From Mercenaria mercenaria (lineage: Eukaryota; Mollusca; Bivalvia; Venerida; Veneridae), in the NCBI RefSeq assembly GCF_021730395.1, contig NC_069369.1:63391501-63455500 (forward strand): DNA of 64,000 bases. Direction: 5' to 3'. The notes under the pieces are model-generated. The model made no database searches. It was not told where the DNA came from and saw only the letters and a program-made list of their open reading frames with translations. The position numbers and the translations under genes were made by a program. Shown piece after piece: positions 1-9,169 of the stretch (position 1 is the stretch's first letter; every line of letters begins with the position of its first letter).

Positions 1-435
1 GATCCAGACCCCTAGCTCTAAGGTCACGTCACACTTAGAGATTAAAAGTTTCTTGTCCGGTCCATAACTCTTGTCACCGATGAAGGGATTTTAAAATTAC
101 TTGGCAAAAATGTTCCCTATAATGAGGTGATATGTCTTGCGCAAGACCAAAACCCATAACTCCAAGGTCAAGGTCACAGAAGTCAAAGGTTAACATGGCC
201 TTTTTCTTGACTGGTCAATAACTCTGCCATTTATCGAGAGATTTGAAAATAATTTGACACAAATGTTAACCATATTGAGAAGGTGTGTCGCTTTTATGAC
301 CCGGGTCCCTCAGGTCAAGGTCAATGTCAAAAAATTATTCATACCTAAACTTTTCTGGCATATTTTGTGCAGACAACTGTAGCATTCTTGGGCAGGCTTC
401 GGAGGCATTTGTCACCAATAGTGACAGCTCTTGTT
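1..435 (+). repeat. Family C element, cut by the window edge
   Basis: 3' part of a family C element (duplicate of the end of 11240-12110): units with CTTGTCCGGTCCATAACTC and AAGGTCA, tail GGCTTCGGAGGCAT, hairpin TGTCACCAATAGTGACA, GCTCTTGTT. Confidence 0.75.
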
Positions 436-645
436 CTTGCATAATCTATTTTTGTTGTCAGAATTATTTCAATAGGAATAGCTGGAACTAGACTGTATAA
501 AGTTTGCTTAATTATGTGTTGTATTTTGATACCAATTTGTATATAGAATTTCAGTTAAATTCTGGCAAATGATTCAGGTACCAGGATGTCATTAAAATCT
601 AGAAAAGCACATGTATTTATATTTCAATGATATGACTTCTAAATA

Positions 646-2529
646 TACTGCAGAATCTGGTAAATAAGCGCATATTCGAATATAAGCGCATATCAAAAGT
701 AAGCGCATACGGCCTTACCATTATTTGGTCAGAATGTTACCCTCAATAAAATCTTGGACGAGTTCGATATTGGGTCATCTGGGGTCAAAAACTAGGTCAC
801 CAGGTCAAATCAAAGGAAAAGATTGTTAACACTCTAGAGGTCACAATTTTGACACAATCTTAATGAAACTTATTCAGAATGTTACCCTCAATAAAATCTT
901 GGAGGAGTTCGATATTGGGTATTCTGGGTTCAAAAACTAGGTCACCAGGTCAGATCAAAGGAAAAACTTGTTAACACACTAGAGGTCACAACTTTAGCCC
1001 AATCTTAATGAATCTTGGCCAGATTGTTACCCTGAATAAAATCTTGGAGGAACTTGATATTGGGTCATCTGGGATCAAAAACTAGGTCACCAGGTCAAAT
1101 CAAAGGAAAAGATTGTTAACACTGTAGAGGCCACATTTATGACTGTATCTTCATGAAATTAGGTCAGAATGTTAATCATGATGATCTCAAAGTCCAGTTT
1201 GAATCTGGATTATGTAGGATCAAAAACTAGGTCACCAGGTCAAATCAAAGGGAAAGCTTGTCAACACTCTAGAGGCCACATTTATGATCATATCTTAATG
1301 AAACTTGGTCAGAATGTTAATCTTGATGATCTATAGGTCAAGTTCAAATATGGGTCAGGTGGAATCAAAAACCAGGTCACTAGGTCAAATCAAAGGAAAA
1401 GCTTGTTAACACTCTAGAGGTCACATTTATGATGTATCTTCATGAAACTTAGTCAGAATGTTAATCTTGATGATCTTTAGGTCAGGTTCGAATCTGGGTC
1501 ATGTGGGTTTAAAAACTAGGTCACCAGGTCAAATCAAAGAAAAAGTTAGTTAACACTTTAGAGGCCACATTTATGACCTTATCTTAATGAAACTTGGTCA
1601 GAATGTTAACCTTGATGATGTATAGGTCAAGTTCAAATCTGGGTCAGGGCCAGTCAAAAACTAGGTCACCAGGTCAAATCAAAGGAAATTCTTGTTAACA
1701 CTCTAGAGGCCACATTAATGACCATATCTTCATGAAACTTAGTCAGAATGTAAATCTTGATGATCTTTAGATCAAGTTCGAATCTGGGTCATGTGGGGTC
1801 AAAAACTAGGTCACCGGGGCAAATCAAAGAAAAAGTTAGTTAACAGTTAAGAGGCCACATTTATGACCATATCTTAATGAAACTATCTTGATGATCTTTA
1901 GGTCAATAGGTCAGGTGAGCGATACAAGGCCTTCATGGCCCTCTTGTTTATCATAATTACAGGTGACAAGTTTTCTTACCTGTTGAATAGTCAATAGGTG
2001 TTAAAAGATTATAACGTCTATTGTCTGATAAACAATAATTGTTTACAATAATAATGCTTTTCGAACTGAAAACGGTTTTAAGTAAATTAAAGTTAAAGTT
2101 TATTTACCAGAAAAGTTGTTTGCATTGTTATAACAGTTTGTCATTTTTTTGTAAATGTTTAAAAAGAGTGTGGATAAAATGCTACAATCTTAGTGTTAAA
2201 CAGTTATTGAATGGTCCGAGAGATTGACCATATTTTGCAAATTATGAAGTTCATTATGCTTTCATTATGGGTAAATACCGTGGGTCTATAGGAAGTAGTT
2301 CACTGCGCACGTCCTTGACAATGTTTTATTTTCGTTTTTTTTAACCAAGGTAAGCACTTTCAATATTCCTGATATATCAAAAATAGGCGCGCATGGCTTG
2401 CCTATAAGCGCATATCAAAAATAAGCGCATAGTTTTGGCTTAAGTATAAGCGCATATCAAAAATAGGCGCATAAAAGTGTCACTATTTTTATTATAAGCG
2501 TATACGCTTATTTACCAGATTTTACAGTA
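646..2529. mobile_element. TIR DNA element T, copy 1
   Basis: Left end TACTGCAGAATCTGGTAAAT; the right end is its inverted complement, finishing ATTTACCAGATTTTACAGTA. Both ends carry short repeats of TAAGCGCATATCAAAAATA type. TA at both edges suggests a Tc1/mariner-like TA target. A family A array fills the centre. No transposase frame is present. It ends about 48 bases before exon d of the upstream duplicate. Confidence 0.7.
722..1948 (+). repeat. Family A element, head missing, with AGGTCA tandem units
   Basis: About nine diverged units of roughly 140-150 bp (some shorter), each with ACTAGGTCACCAGGTCAAAT, a CTAGAGG/CCACATTTATGA stretch and AAACTTGGTCAGAATGTTA. It ends CAGGTGAGCGA, hairpin GGCCTTCATGGCC, TCTTGTT. 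Its duplicate lies at about 12403-13619. Confidence 0.8.
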
Positions 2530-2577
2530 GATTCTTCCCTCAAAATGATTTTGTTTTGTTTCTTGATAAAATTTCAG

Positions 2578-2757
2578 AACATGTTTATGATTTGGAGTGT
2601 GAGGCAGAACCAAAAGTTGCTGGAAATAGAGTATGGTGGAGGACACAGAGCATTGGACTACTGTTGCCATGGAAACAGTGCCACCTTTGTGTATGTCAAA
2701 ACTAGAGAGGTCAAGGTCACTAATATAGAGATGAGGTCAAATCAGGTTATTGTTAAG
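2578..2757 (+). pseudogene. Duplicated WDR6 exon d, upstream copy
   Basis: 180 nt, nearly identical to 14229-14408, with acceptor and donor sites intact. It encodes EYGGGHRALDY where the downstream copy has ECGGGHRAWDY, so the conserved W has become L. It lies before exon a at 9061, the wrong order for WDR6. It is either an out-of-place duplicate exon, part of an upstream partial WDR6 copy, or an unmerged second haplotype in the assembly. Confidence 0.75.
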
Positions 2758-2834
2758 GTAAAATGCAGAAAGTTTTCCTGTATTAAGGAACTTAAGGTGT
2801 GAATTCATTTGTATTTAGGCAATCTGTATTGATC

Positions 2835-3045
2835 TTAACCCTTATCATGCTGGACACTACTGATTCTGCCTTTGCGACGAGTGTAGATCATGATCAGTTT
2901 GCACATCCGTGCAGTCTGATAATGAACTACACTGTTTGATATTCAGTTAGTAAATTTTCAGTGAACACCCCTTCGAATGATAAATGGTATTGCCCAAATT
3001 GAATGATGGACCAATACATTTTAAAAATATAGCAGGGTAAGGGTT
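2835..3045. mobile_element. Q MITE copy 1
   Basis: About 210 bp with inverted ends TTAACCCTTATCATGCTG and CAGGGTAAGGGTT. Internal GATTCTGCCTTTGCGAC and GCCCAAATTGAATGATGG recur in the other copies. It lies between the duplicated exons d and e. Confidence 0.78.
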
Positions 3046-3226
3046 GAGACATTTTCTGAAGGGTTGTGTCTCTTGCTGTAAGCCTCTCACACAATATTGC
3101 ACAATGTTTCAATTCAATAGATCAACAAAGATAACATGTCTGGCTGTCTATACACAAGTAGTAAACACTGTAATGGTTATGATAACACAGCTTTGAAACA
3201 GTACAGCATCTATTTCTTCTTTTTAG

Positions 3227-3290
3227 AAATGTTTACATGGAAGAGAGTTATGTGATGCCAAACATATCTGCTCAGGAATTGACAGTTCAG
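3227..3290 (+). pseudogene. Duplicated WDR6 exon e, upstream copy
   Basis: 64 nt with intact splice sites, encoding KCLHGRELCDAKHICSGIDS. It ends one base into a codon. Splicing to the next exon at 9061 (which needs two bases) would shift frame and reach a stop within about 11 codons. Splicing to 15760 would keep frame. Confidence 0.75.
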
Positions 3291-3386
3291 GTAAGGCTGT
3301 TAGATTTGCATATGTTGACAGTTCTGGTATAACATTGTTCAGTTTTTTCATGTAAAGTTTAAAATTCGGACCTAGACCTTTAAAAG

Positions 3387-3652
3387 GGGGCCTCCGTGGC
3401 CGAGTGGTTAAAGTCGCTGACTTCAAATCACTTGCCCCTCATCAATGTGGGTTCGAGCCTCACTTGGGGCGTTGAATTCTTCATGTGAGGAAGCCATCCA
3501 GCTGGCTTACGGAAGGTCGGTGGTTCTACCCAGGGGCCCGCTTGTGATGAAATAATGCACAGAGGGGCACCTGGGGTCTTCCTCCACCATTAAAGCTGGA
3601 AAGTCGCCATATGACCTATCATGTGTCGGTGCGGCTTAAATCAAACAACAAA
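3387..3652 (+). mobile_element. tRNA-headed SINE, 13-bp target duplication
   Basis: The head GGCCTCCGTGGCCGAGTGGT with GGGTTCGAGCCTC gives A- and B-box-like promoter parts of a Leu/Ser-type tRNA. The body has CATCCAGCTGGCTTACGGAA and GGGGTCTTCCTCCACCA; the tail is CAACAACAAA. Target duplication AGACCTTTAAAAG flanks both sides (3374-3386, 3653-3665). Its duplicate lies at about 15039-15303. Confidence 0.85.
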
Positions 3653-3694
3653 AGACCTTTAAAAGTAGTAACCAATGTTTTCATATCTAAGTGG

Positions 3695-3905
3695 GGTTGG
3701 AATAGTATGACAATTGTTGCCGAGTTGTTACGGTCATTGACTTTGGATCCCTGGCACCATCCAAGCCCTGCTCCAGTTGTTATGTCAGAAAGTCATTCAG
3801 GTGGCTTGCTGAAGGTTATTAGTTCTGTGTATGTGCCTGTTTATAGCTTAAATAAGGCTGGGAGGGGCATCTAGGGTCTTCCTCTACAGTTGAAGCTTGG
3901 ACCTG
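3695..3905 (+). mobile_element. Degenerate SINE fragment
   Basis: Weak relative of the neighbouring SINE (GTTGCCGAGTTGTTACGGTC, CATTCAGGTGGCTTGCTGAA, GGTCTTCCTCTAC). The duplicate at about 15346-15556 is closer to consensus (GCCGAGTGGTTACGG). Confidence 0.55.
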
Positions 3906-4715
3906 CAATGTCAGTGTTACAAAAAATATTTAAAAAACTATGAGCTAAAACCTAATATCTTAGAGCAAAGTGTTGTGTTTACTCACTTGACTTAACATCA
4001 TGAAATACTATTAAAAAGGAGTTAAAATAAATTAATTACTTCGTAAATGCAGTTCATAGATGATGCTCATCAGAATATCATATTGATAACATGCACACAA
4101 TTTACAATGTCATAGAAGTTCTTATTAGTCAGAGTTGGTGCTATTGTATATCATTAACTATCATAAACCAAAAATAGCTTAGTTAAATATATTTTATCTG
4201 TTTACAAATTGCTTTTTGCATTTCAAAAGCATGGTATATGAATATTGCTGAATAATTTAACAATATCTCACACTTCATGTTTATTTTTAAAGGATATTAT
4301 ATTGTATGTTATATGTTATTGTATGTTGTATATGTTATATAGGTAGCAAAATGATGTATATACATCAGTGACAGATATCAGATCATATTGCATTAGATTA
4401 GTCACTTTAGTATGGGAATCTGTGTTGCAATGCAGTACTTCAGTCATTTGTTTGTAGTTGTATTGTCTGTTATCACAAAATTTTATATCAATGAAATTTA
4501 AGGGATTTCAATTATTATGCAATATAAAATACTGATGTTTGAAATGCCTGAAATATGTTAATATTTCATGTTTTGCTTAGAAAGCTTCCAGTTTGAAACC
4601 AGACAGTATTTGTTATCTGATGTGAAGGTGTGTGAGGGAAGTTGTTCAGTGTTGTGTGGCTTGGAGAAGACAAGTTATTGACGACAGCACCTCAGGGCAT
4701 TGTTGTAACTATACA

Positions 4716-5300
4716 TAAAGGCATACTGTAAATCTCTTATTGAAGTCAAGTCATCTCCCAGCACACACTTAAAGTCTCATATTACATATATGTAAAAGTA
4801 GAGTAAAGTTTCTTGTTTAACAGGGTGGTCAACGAAAGTCCCCAACTGGAATGGACGGAACAACTTATTTCCAGCAGAGCCCACGACAGGCATCATATTT
4901 ACCTCCCCAGCATCCAGTATAGGCCGATACTGCTGGAAACAGTACCAATTTAAGTAAATCACCCAGCACTGAACACTAGTTGGGATATCAGCCGCCATCG
5001 GGAATCGAACCTGGTTGTAGTCCAACCTGTTAACCACTGCGCCACTGACTCCCTTATGTGTTCTCCAAGGGCATACTGTAAATCTCATATTGCATACATG
5101 TGTCCTCCAAGGGCGCACTGCAAATCTCAAATTGCATACATGTGTCCTCCATTTAGGGCACACTGTTATTCTTGTATTGCATACATGTTTTCTCCAAAGG
5201 CACACTGTAAATCTCATATTGCATACATGTGTCCTCCAAGGGCACACTGTAAATCTCAAATTGCATTAGGGTACATTGTAAATCTCATAGTGCATACATT
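4716..5300 (+). repeat. About 43-bp minisatellite
   Basis: Units of CCAAGGGCACACTGTAAATC then TCATATTGCATACATGTGTC; about six units right of the SINE at 4821-5053 and one or two degenerate ones left of it. Confidence 0.75.
4821..5053 (-). mobile_element. tRNA-headed SINE
   Basis: On the minus strand it reads GGGAGTCAGTGGCGCAGTGG then GGTTCGATTCCCGATGGC, a tRNA-like head, with a non-tRNA body. It splits a roughly 43-bp tandem repeat (4716-5300). Confidence 0.72.
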
Positions 5301-5571
5301 TTGTCGCTCAATATAACCATATTTCACATGTCCCACACACCTCATGAACAGAACATTAATTCTCTCATTGTCCACGAATTTGAAGGAAAAAAAAACAGAG
5401 CTGACAAAAGTTTTTCAGAATGTAGTTTATGCATATCTCAAATGAAAAGCTGCAACATTTAGCATTTGAAAAATTCTGACTGGAAACTGGTAGGTAACCT
5501 CACTATGCACACATATCCCAAATATACCCTTAAATTGCTTATTTGTCATTCTGTATATATATTAGCCCTTA

Positions 5572-5754
5572 CCATGCTGGACACGATTGATTCTGCCTTT
5601 GCGGCCATTGTAGATCATGCAGTCTGATCAAGATCTGCACTGTTAGCCTTTCAGTCAGTATCTTTTTGGTAAGCACCCCTTTTAACAGTTAATGGTACTG
5701 TCCAAATTGAAAGATGGACAAGTTCGTGATAGAAATTTAGAAGGGTAAGGGTTA
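5572..5754. mobile_element. Q MITE copy 3
   Basis: TTAGCCCTTACCATGCTGGA to AGAAGGGTAAGGGTTA, with GTCCAAATTGAAAGATGGAC inside. Confidence 0.78.
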
Positions 5755-6397
5755 GAAATGACCCCTTTTCAAAGGCATTATTTTTGTAAGCTATCATTCT
5801 TTTGTAATAACCTTTACAGATATTTTCTACATACATTCTATAATTACGGTTATCGTTAAGTGTACATTTTATGTTTAAAGATATTTTTCAGAGTACAACT
5901 AAATATTTCTATAAGTGTGCATACATAACTTTATTCTTGAGAGTTGTAGTCAAATTGTTAATATACATGTTCTTTTGTAACTTTAGATTCACAAGTGAAT
6001 CAATTCTGAAAACAGTAAGTAGTGTCATAATGACTCTCGTGCAATTATACCACTAGGTGTGCCCTATGTTAACTCCTTTTAAAGGCATATGCTAGAGTAT
6101 CTGTTTATGAGATGGGCGAAATTTTTCCAAATACCAGAGTTTCTTCAAACTTTGGATATTGAAGGACAATCATCTAAGAAACAAAGATATGCAATAAAAT
6201 TTATAGGTCGCCAGTATTGAAAAAGAGTTATCTGCCCTTGAAAACAGCATTTTTGGGAAAAAAATTCGCTGATCTCATATACAGAGACTCTAGTGTACGC
6301 CTTAAAATGACCATGGTTCTTACTTACATTGCCTTATCAACCAGTTTCTTTGTAGAGCAACTATTTGAAATTTTTCAATTAGTAGAGCTATTGTAAA

Positions 6398-7386
6398 CTC
6401 ACCTGAGCCAAAGGCTCATGGTGAGGTTTTGTGACCACTCAATGTCCGTCGTGCGTTGTCCGTCCGTCAACATTTTCTAAAAAGTCTTCTTCTTGAAAAC
6501 CACTGGGCAGAATTACACCAAACTTCACAGGAATGATCCTTGGGTGGCCCCCTTTCAAATCTTTTCAAAAAATTGAATTCCATGCAGAACTCTGGTTGCC
6601 ATGGCAACCGAAAGGAAAAACTTTAAAAATCTTCTTGTCCAAAACCGCAAGGCATATAGCCTTGATATTTGGCAGGTGAACTGTGCCCCTGGGGTGAAAA
6701 CAGGCCCCGTCCCGGGGTCACAAGTTTTACCTAGACTTATATAGGAAAAAACTTCTTGTCTAAAACCACAAGACCTAAGCCTTTGATAATTGGTATCTAG
6801 CATTGCCTTGTGGTCTTCTATCAAAATTGTTCAAATTATAACCCTGGGGTGAAAAGAGGCCCTGCACCGGGGGTCTCAAGTTTTACATATACTTATATAG
6901 GAAAAAACTTTAAAAATCTTCTTGTCTAAAACTGCAACGCCTAGGCTTTTGATATTTGGTTTGTTGCCTTGCCTTGTGTTCCTCTACCAAAATTGTTCAA
7001 ATTATGCCACTTGGGTGAAAAGAGGCCCTGCCCTTGGGGTCCTGGGGGTCACTTGTTATATGAGTTATATAGAAATTGATACTTAAAAAATTATCAGATC
7101 ATATTTCCTAGACTGCTGAATTATAATTACCTAATGACCCCAAGTGATTAGGGGGTCACTTGACTGTGATCTTGACCTACTGACCTACTTTCTTGTTTTT
7201 TAAGATACAGCCTTGAAATTTGGATGACATGTACAGTTTTGCACACCGATCTTAAAACTGACTTTCAGTGACCATGAATGTGACCTACTGACCTATTTTC
7301 CAATATTTTAGCATCAGTTCGCCATTTTAAACATGTTGCTCATATTACTCAGGTGAGCGATTCGGGGTCATTATGACCCTCTTGTT
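6398..7386 (+). repeat. Family A element (second subtype)
   Basis: Head ACTCACCTGAGCCAAAGGCT and CCGTC repeats, internal units of about 170 bp containing CTTCTTGTC, AAACC and GCCCCTGGGGTGAAAAGAGG, tail ACTCAGGTGAGCGA, hairpin GGGTCATTATGACCC, TCTTGTT. It is related to 59522-60638. Confidence 0.75.
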
Positions 7387-7570
7387 TTCACTCTTTCATC
7401 CATGTCCGCATCACAAAAGTTTCGCATGTAAGCAGGACTGGTGTCTTTAAAGGACTAGGCCTAATGCTTTCTAACTTCAAACATGTGTATGTGTATGTAG
7501 TCATGAGATGACTTCAAAGGACAAGTTACATAACTCTAGCTTTTATTTTGTCAAAGTTATGCCCCTTTTT

Positions 7571-8779
7571 AGCTCACCTGAGCACAAAGTGCTCAAAGGT
7601 GAGTTTTTGTGATCACCCTGTGTCCGTCGTCCGTCGTCAGTCGTCCGTCGTCAACAATTTGACTGTTAACACTCTAGAGGTCACAATTTTGGCCCAATCT
7701 TAATGAAACTTGGTCAAAATATTATCCTTAATAAAATCTTGGACGAGTTTGATATTGGGTTATCTGGGGTCCAAAACTAGGTCACCAGGTCAAATCAAAG
7801 GAAAAGATTGTTAACACTCTAGAGCTCACAACTTATGCCCAATCTTAATGAAACTTGTTCAGAATGTTACCCTCAATAAAATCTTGGACGAGTTTGATAT
7901 TGGGTCATCTAGAATCAAAAACTAGGTCACCAGGTCAAATCAAAGGAAAAGCTTGTTAACACTCTAGAGGTCATAATTTTGGCCCAATCTTAATGAAACT
8001 TGGTCAGAATGTTACCCTCAATAAAATCTTGGACGAGTTTGATATTGGGTCATGTGGGGTGAAAAACTAGGTCACCAGGTCAAATTAAAGGAAAAGCTTG
8101 TTAACAGTCTAGAGGTCACAATTTTGGCCCATGGTATGAATATAACCCTTGATAATATCTTGGAAAAACTCGACTTTGGATCATCTGGGGTCAAAAACTA
8201 GGTCACCAGGTCAGATCAAAGGAAAAGGTTTTTAACACTGTAGAGGCCACATTTATGACTCTATCTTCATGAATTTTGGTTAGAATGGTAATCTTGATGG
8301 TCTCAAGGTCCAATTTGAATCTGGGTCATGTAGGATCAAAAACTAGGTCACCAGGTCAAATCAGAGGAAAAGCTAGTTAACACTGTAGAGGCCACATTTA
8401 TGACCATATCTTAATGAAACTTGGTCATAATGTTCATCTTAATGATCTATAGGTAAAATTCAAATCTGGGTCAGGTGGAGGCAAAAGCTAGGTCACTAGG
8501 TCAAATAAAAGGAAAAGCTTGTTAACATTCTAGAGGCCACATTTAAGACTGTATCTTCTAGAAACTTAGTCAGAATGTTAATCTTGATGATCTTTAGTTC
8601 AAATTTAAATCTGGGTCATGTGGGGTCAAAAACTAGGTCAACGGGTCAAATCGAAGGAAAAGCTAGTTAACACTTTAGATACCACATTTATGACCATAAC
8701 TTGGTCAGAATGTTAATCTTGATGAGCTTTAGGTCAGTAGGTCAGGTGAGCGACACAAGGCCTTCATGGCCCTCTTGTT
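7571..8779 (+). repeat. Family A element, complete
   Basis: Head AGCTCACCTGAGCACAAAGT, (CCGTCGT)n, about nine AGGTCA units, tail CAGGTGAGCGA, hairpin GGCCTTCATGGCC, TCTTGTT. It is inserted in an older repeat: the text before (GTTATGCCCCTTTTT) and after (TAGAATTTTAGG) reads through if the element is removed. Confidence 0.8.
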
Positions 8780-9060
8780 TATTTAGAATTTTAGGTTAAG
8801 ATATTGTATGTAAGCAGATTTCTCAAAAACTACTTGGCCTAATGCTTATAAACTTCACAATATGATATCGGCATCATGAGTTGACCCAACATGGCAAGTT
8901 ACGTATCTCTAGCTTTTATTGACAGGAAACAATTTCAAATGATGTTGTGTTTTGGTACACAAGATAATAGGCAAGGCCCTTTAAGAATAGACAAAAATCA
9001 GTGAGATATTGATACTGTTAATGATGTTAAAATGACCTTCACATTTGTGTTGGCTCCCAG

Positions 9061-9169
9061 TAAACATCGCTGGGTTTCCACGGCAACGCTAGCTCAAGAA
9101 GGCTCTAGGATAGTGGCTGGTGATCGTACTGGCAGTTTGTTCGTGTACATGTTTGTAGATGAAAGCAAG
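9061..9169 (+). CDS. WDR6: WDR6 exon a (first visible in the intact series)
   Basis: The acceptor is ggctcccag and the donor AAG/gtgatt. It starts with one base completing a codon, then KHRWVSTATLAQEG and AGDRTGSLFVYMFVDESK. The AGDRTGSL stretch matches the ADRRGSV region of human WDR6. It ends in phase 0 and needs an upstream exon that leaves two bases. Confidence 0.85.

Larger units (their letters stand above)
1..4091 (+). repeat. Upstream copy of a tandem segmental duplication
   Basis: Matches about 11666-15742 with scattered substitutions and small indels, the only size shift being about 14 bp over the 4 kb. Both copies carry the same family C end, TIR element with AGGTCA array, two WDR6 exons, Q MITE and SINE. 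Homology stops at 4091/15742 after gataaca. The offset of 11,651 bp is the unit length if the duplication is a simple tandem. The left end is outside the window. Confidence 0.93.
4092..9060. other. Intron or intergenic DNA before WDR6 exon a
   Basis: Apart from the listed repeats (4716-5300, 5572-5754, 6398-7386, 7571-8779) this is AT-rich unique sequence. I looked for a WDR6 exon ending two bases into a codon and found none I trust. Confidence 0.5.

Noticed and set aside
2545-2802. 85-codon frame reading through the duplicated exon d
   Set aside because: Only the part between splice sites (2578-2757) is WDR6-like; the ends are intron. The overlapping frame with EHVYDLECEAE is out of phase with neighbouring exons.
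3388-3470. tRNA-Leu/Ser-like sequence
   Set aside because: It is the head of a SINE with body, tail and target duplication. The acceptor stem is not intact, so it is not a working tRNA gene. The same holds for 4981-5053, 16200-16280 and 40720-40800.
4777-5316. 160- and 86-codon frames
   Set aside because: They read through a minisatellite and a SINE; the repeated MCSPRAYCKS-like peptides come from the tandem DNA units.
5987-6014. Possible 28-nt microexon with a good acceptor and gtaagt donor before WDR6 exon a
   Set aside because: In the only phase compatible with 9061 it contains a TGA stop, and it resembles nothing in WDR6.
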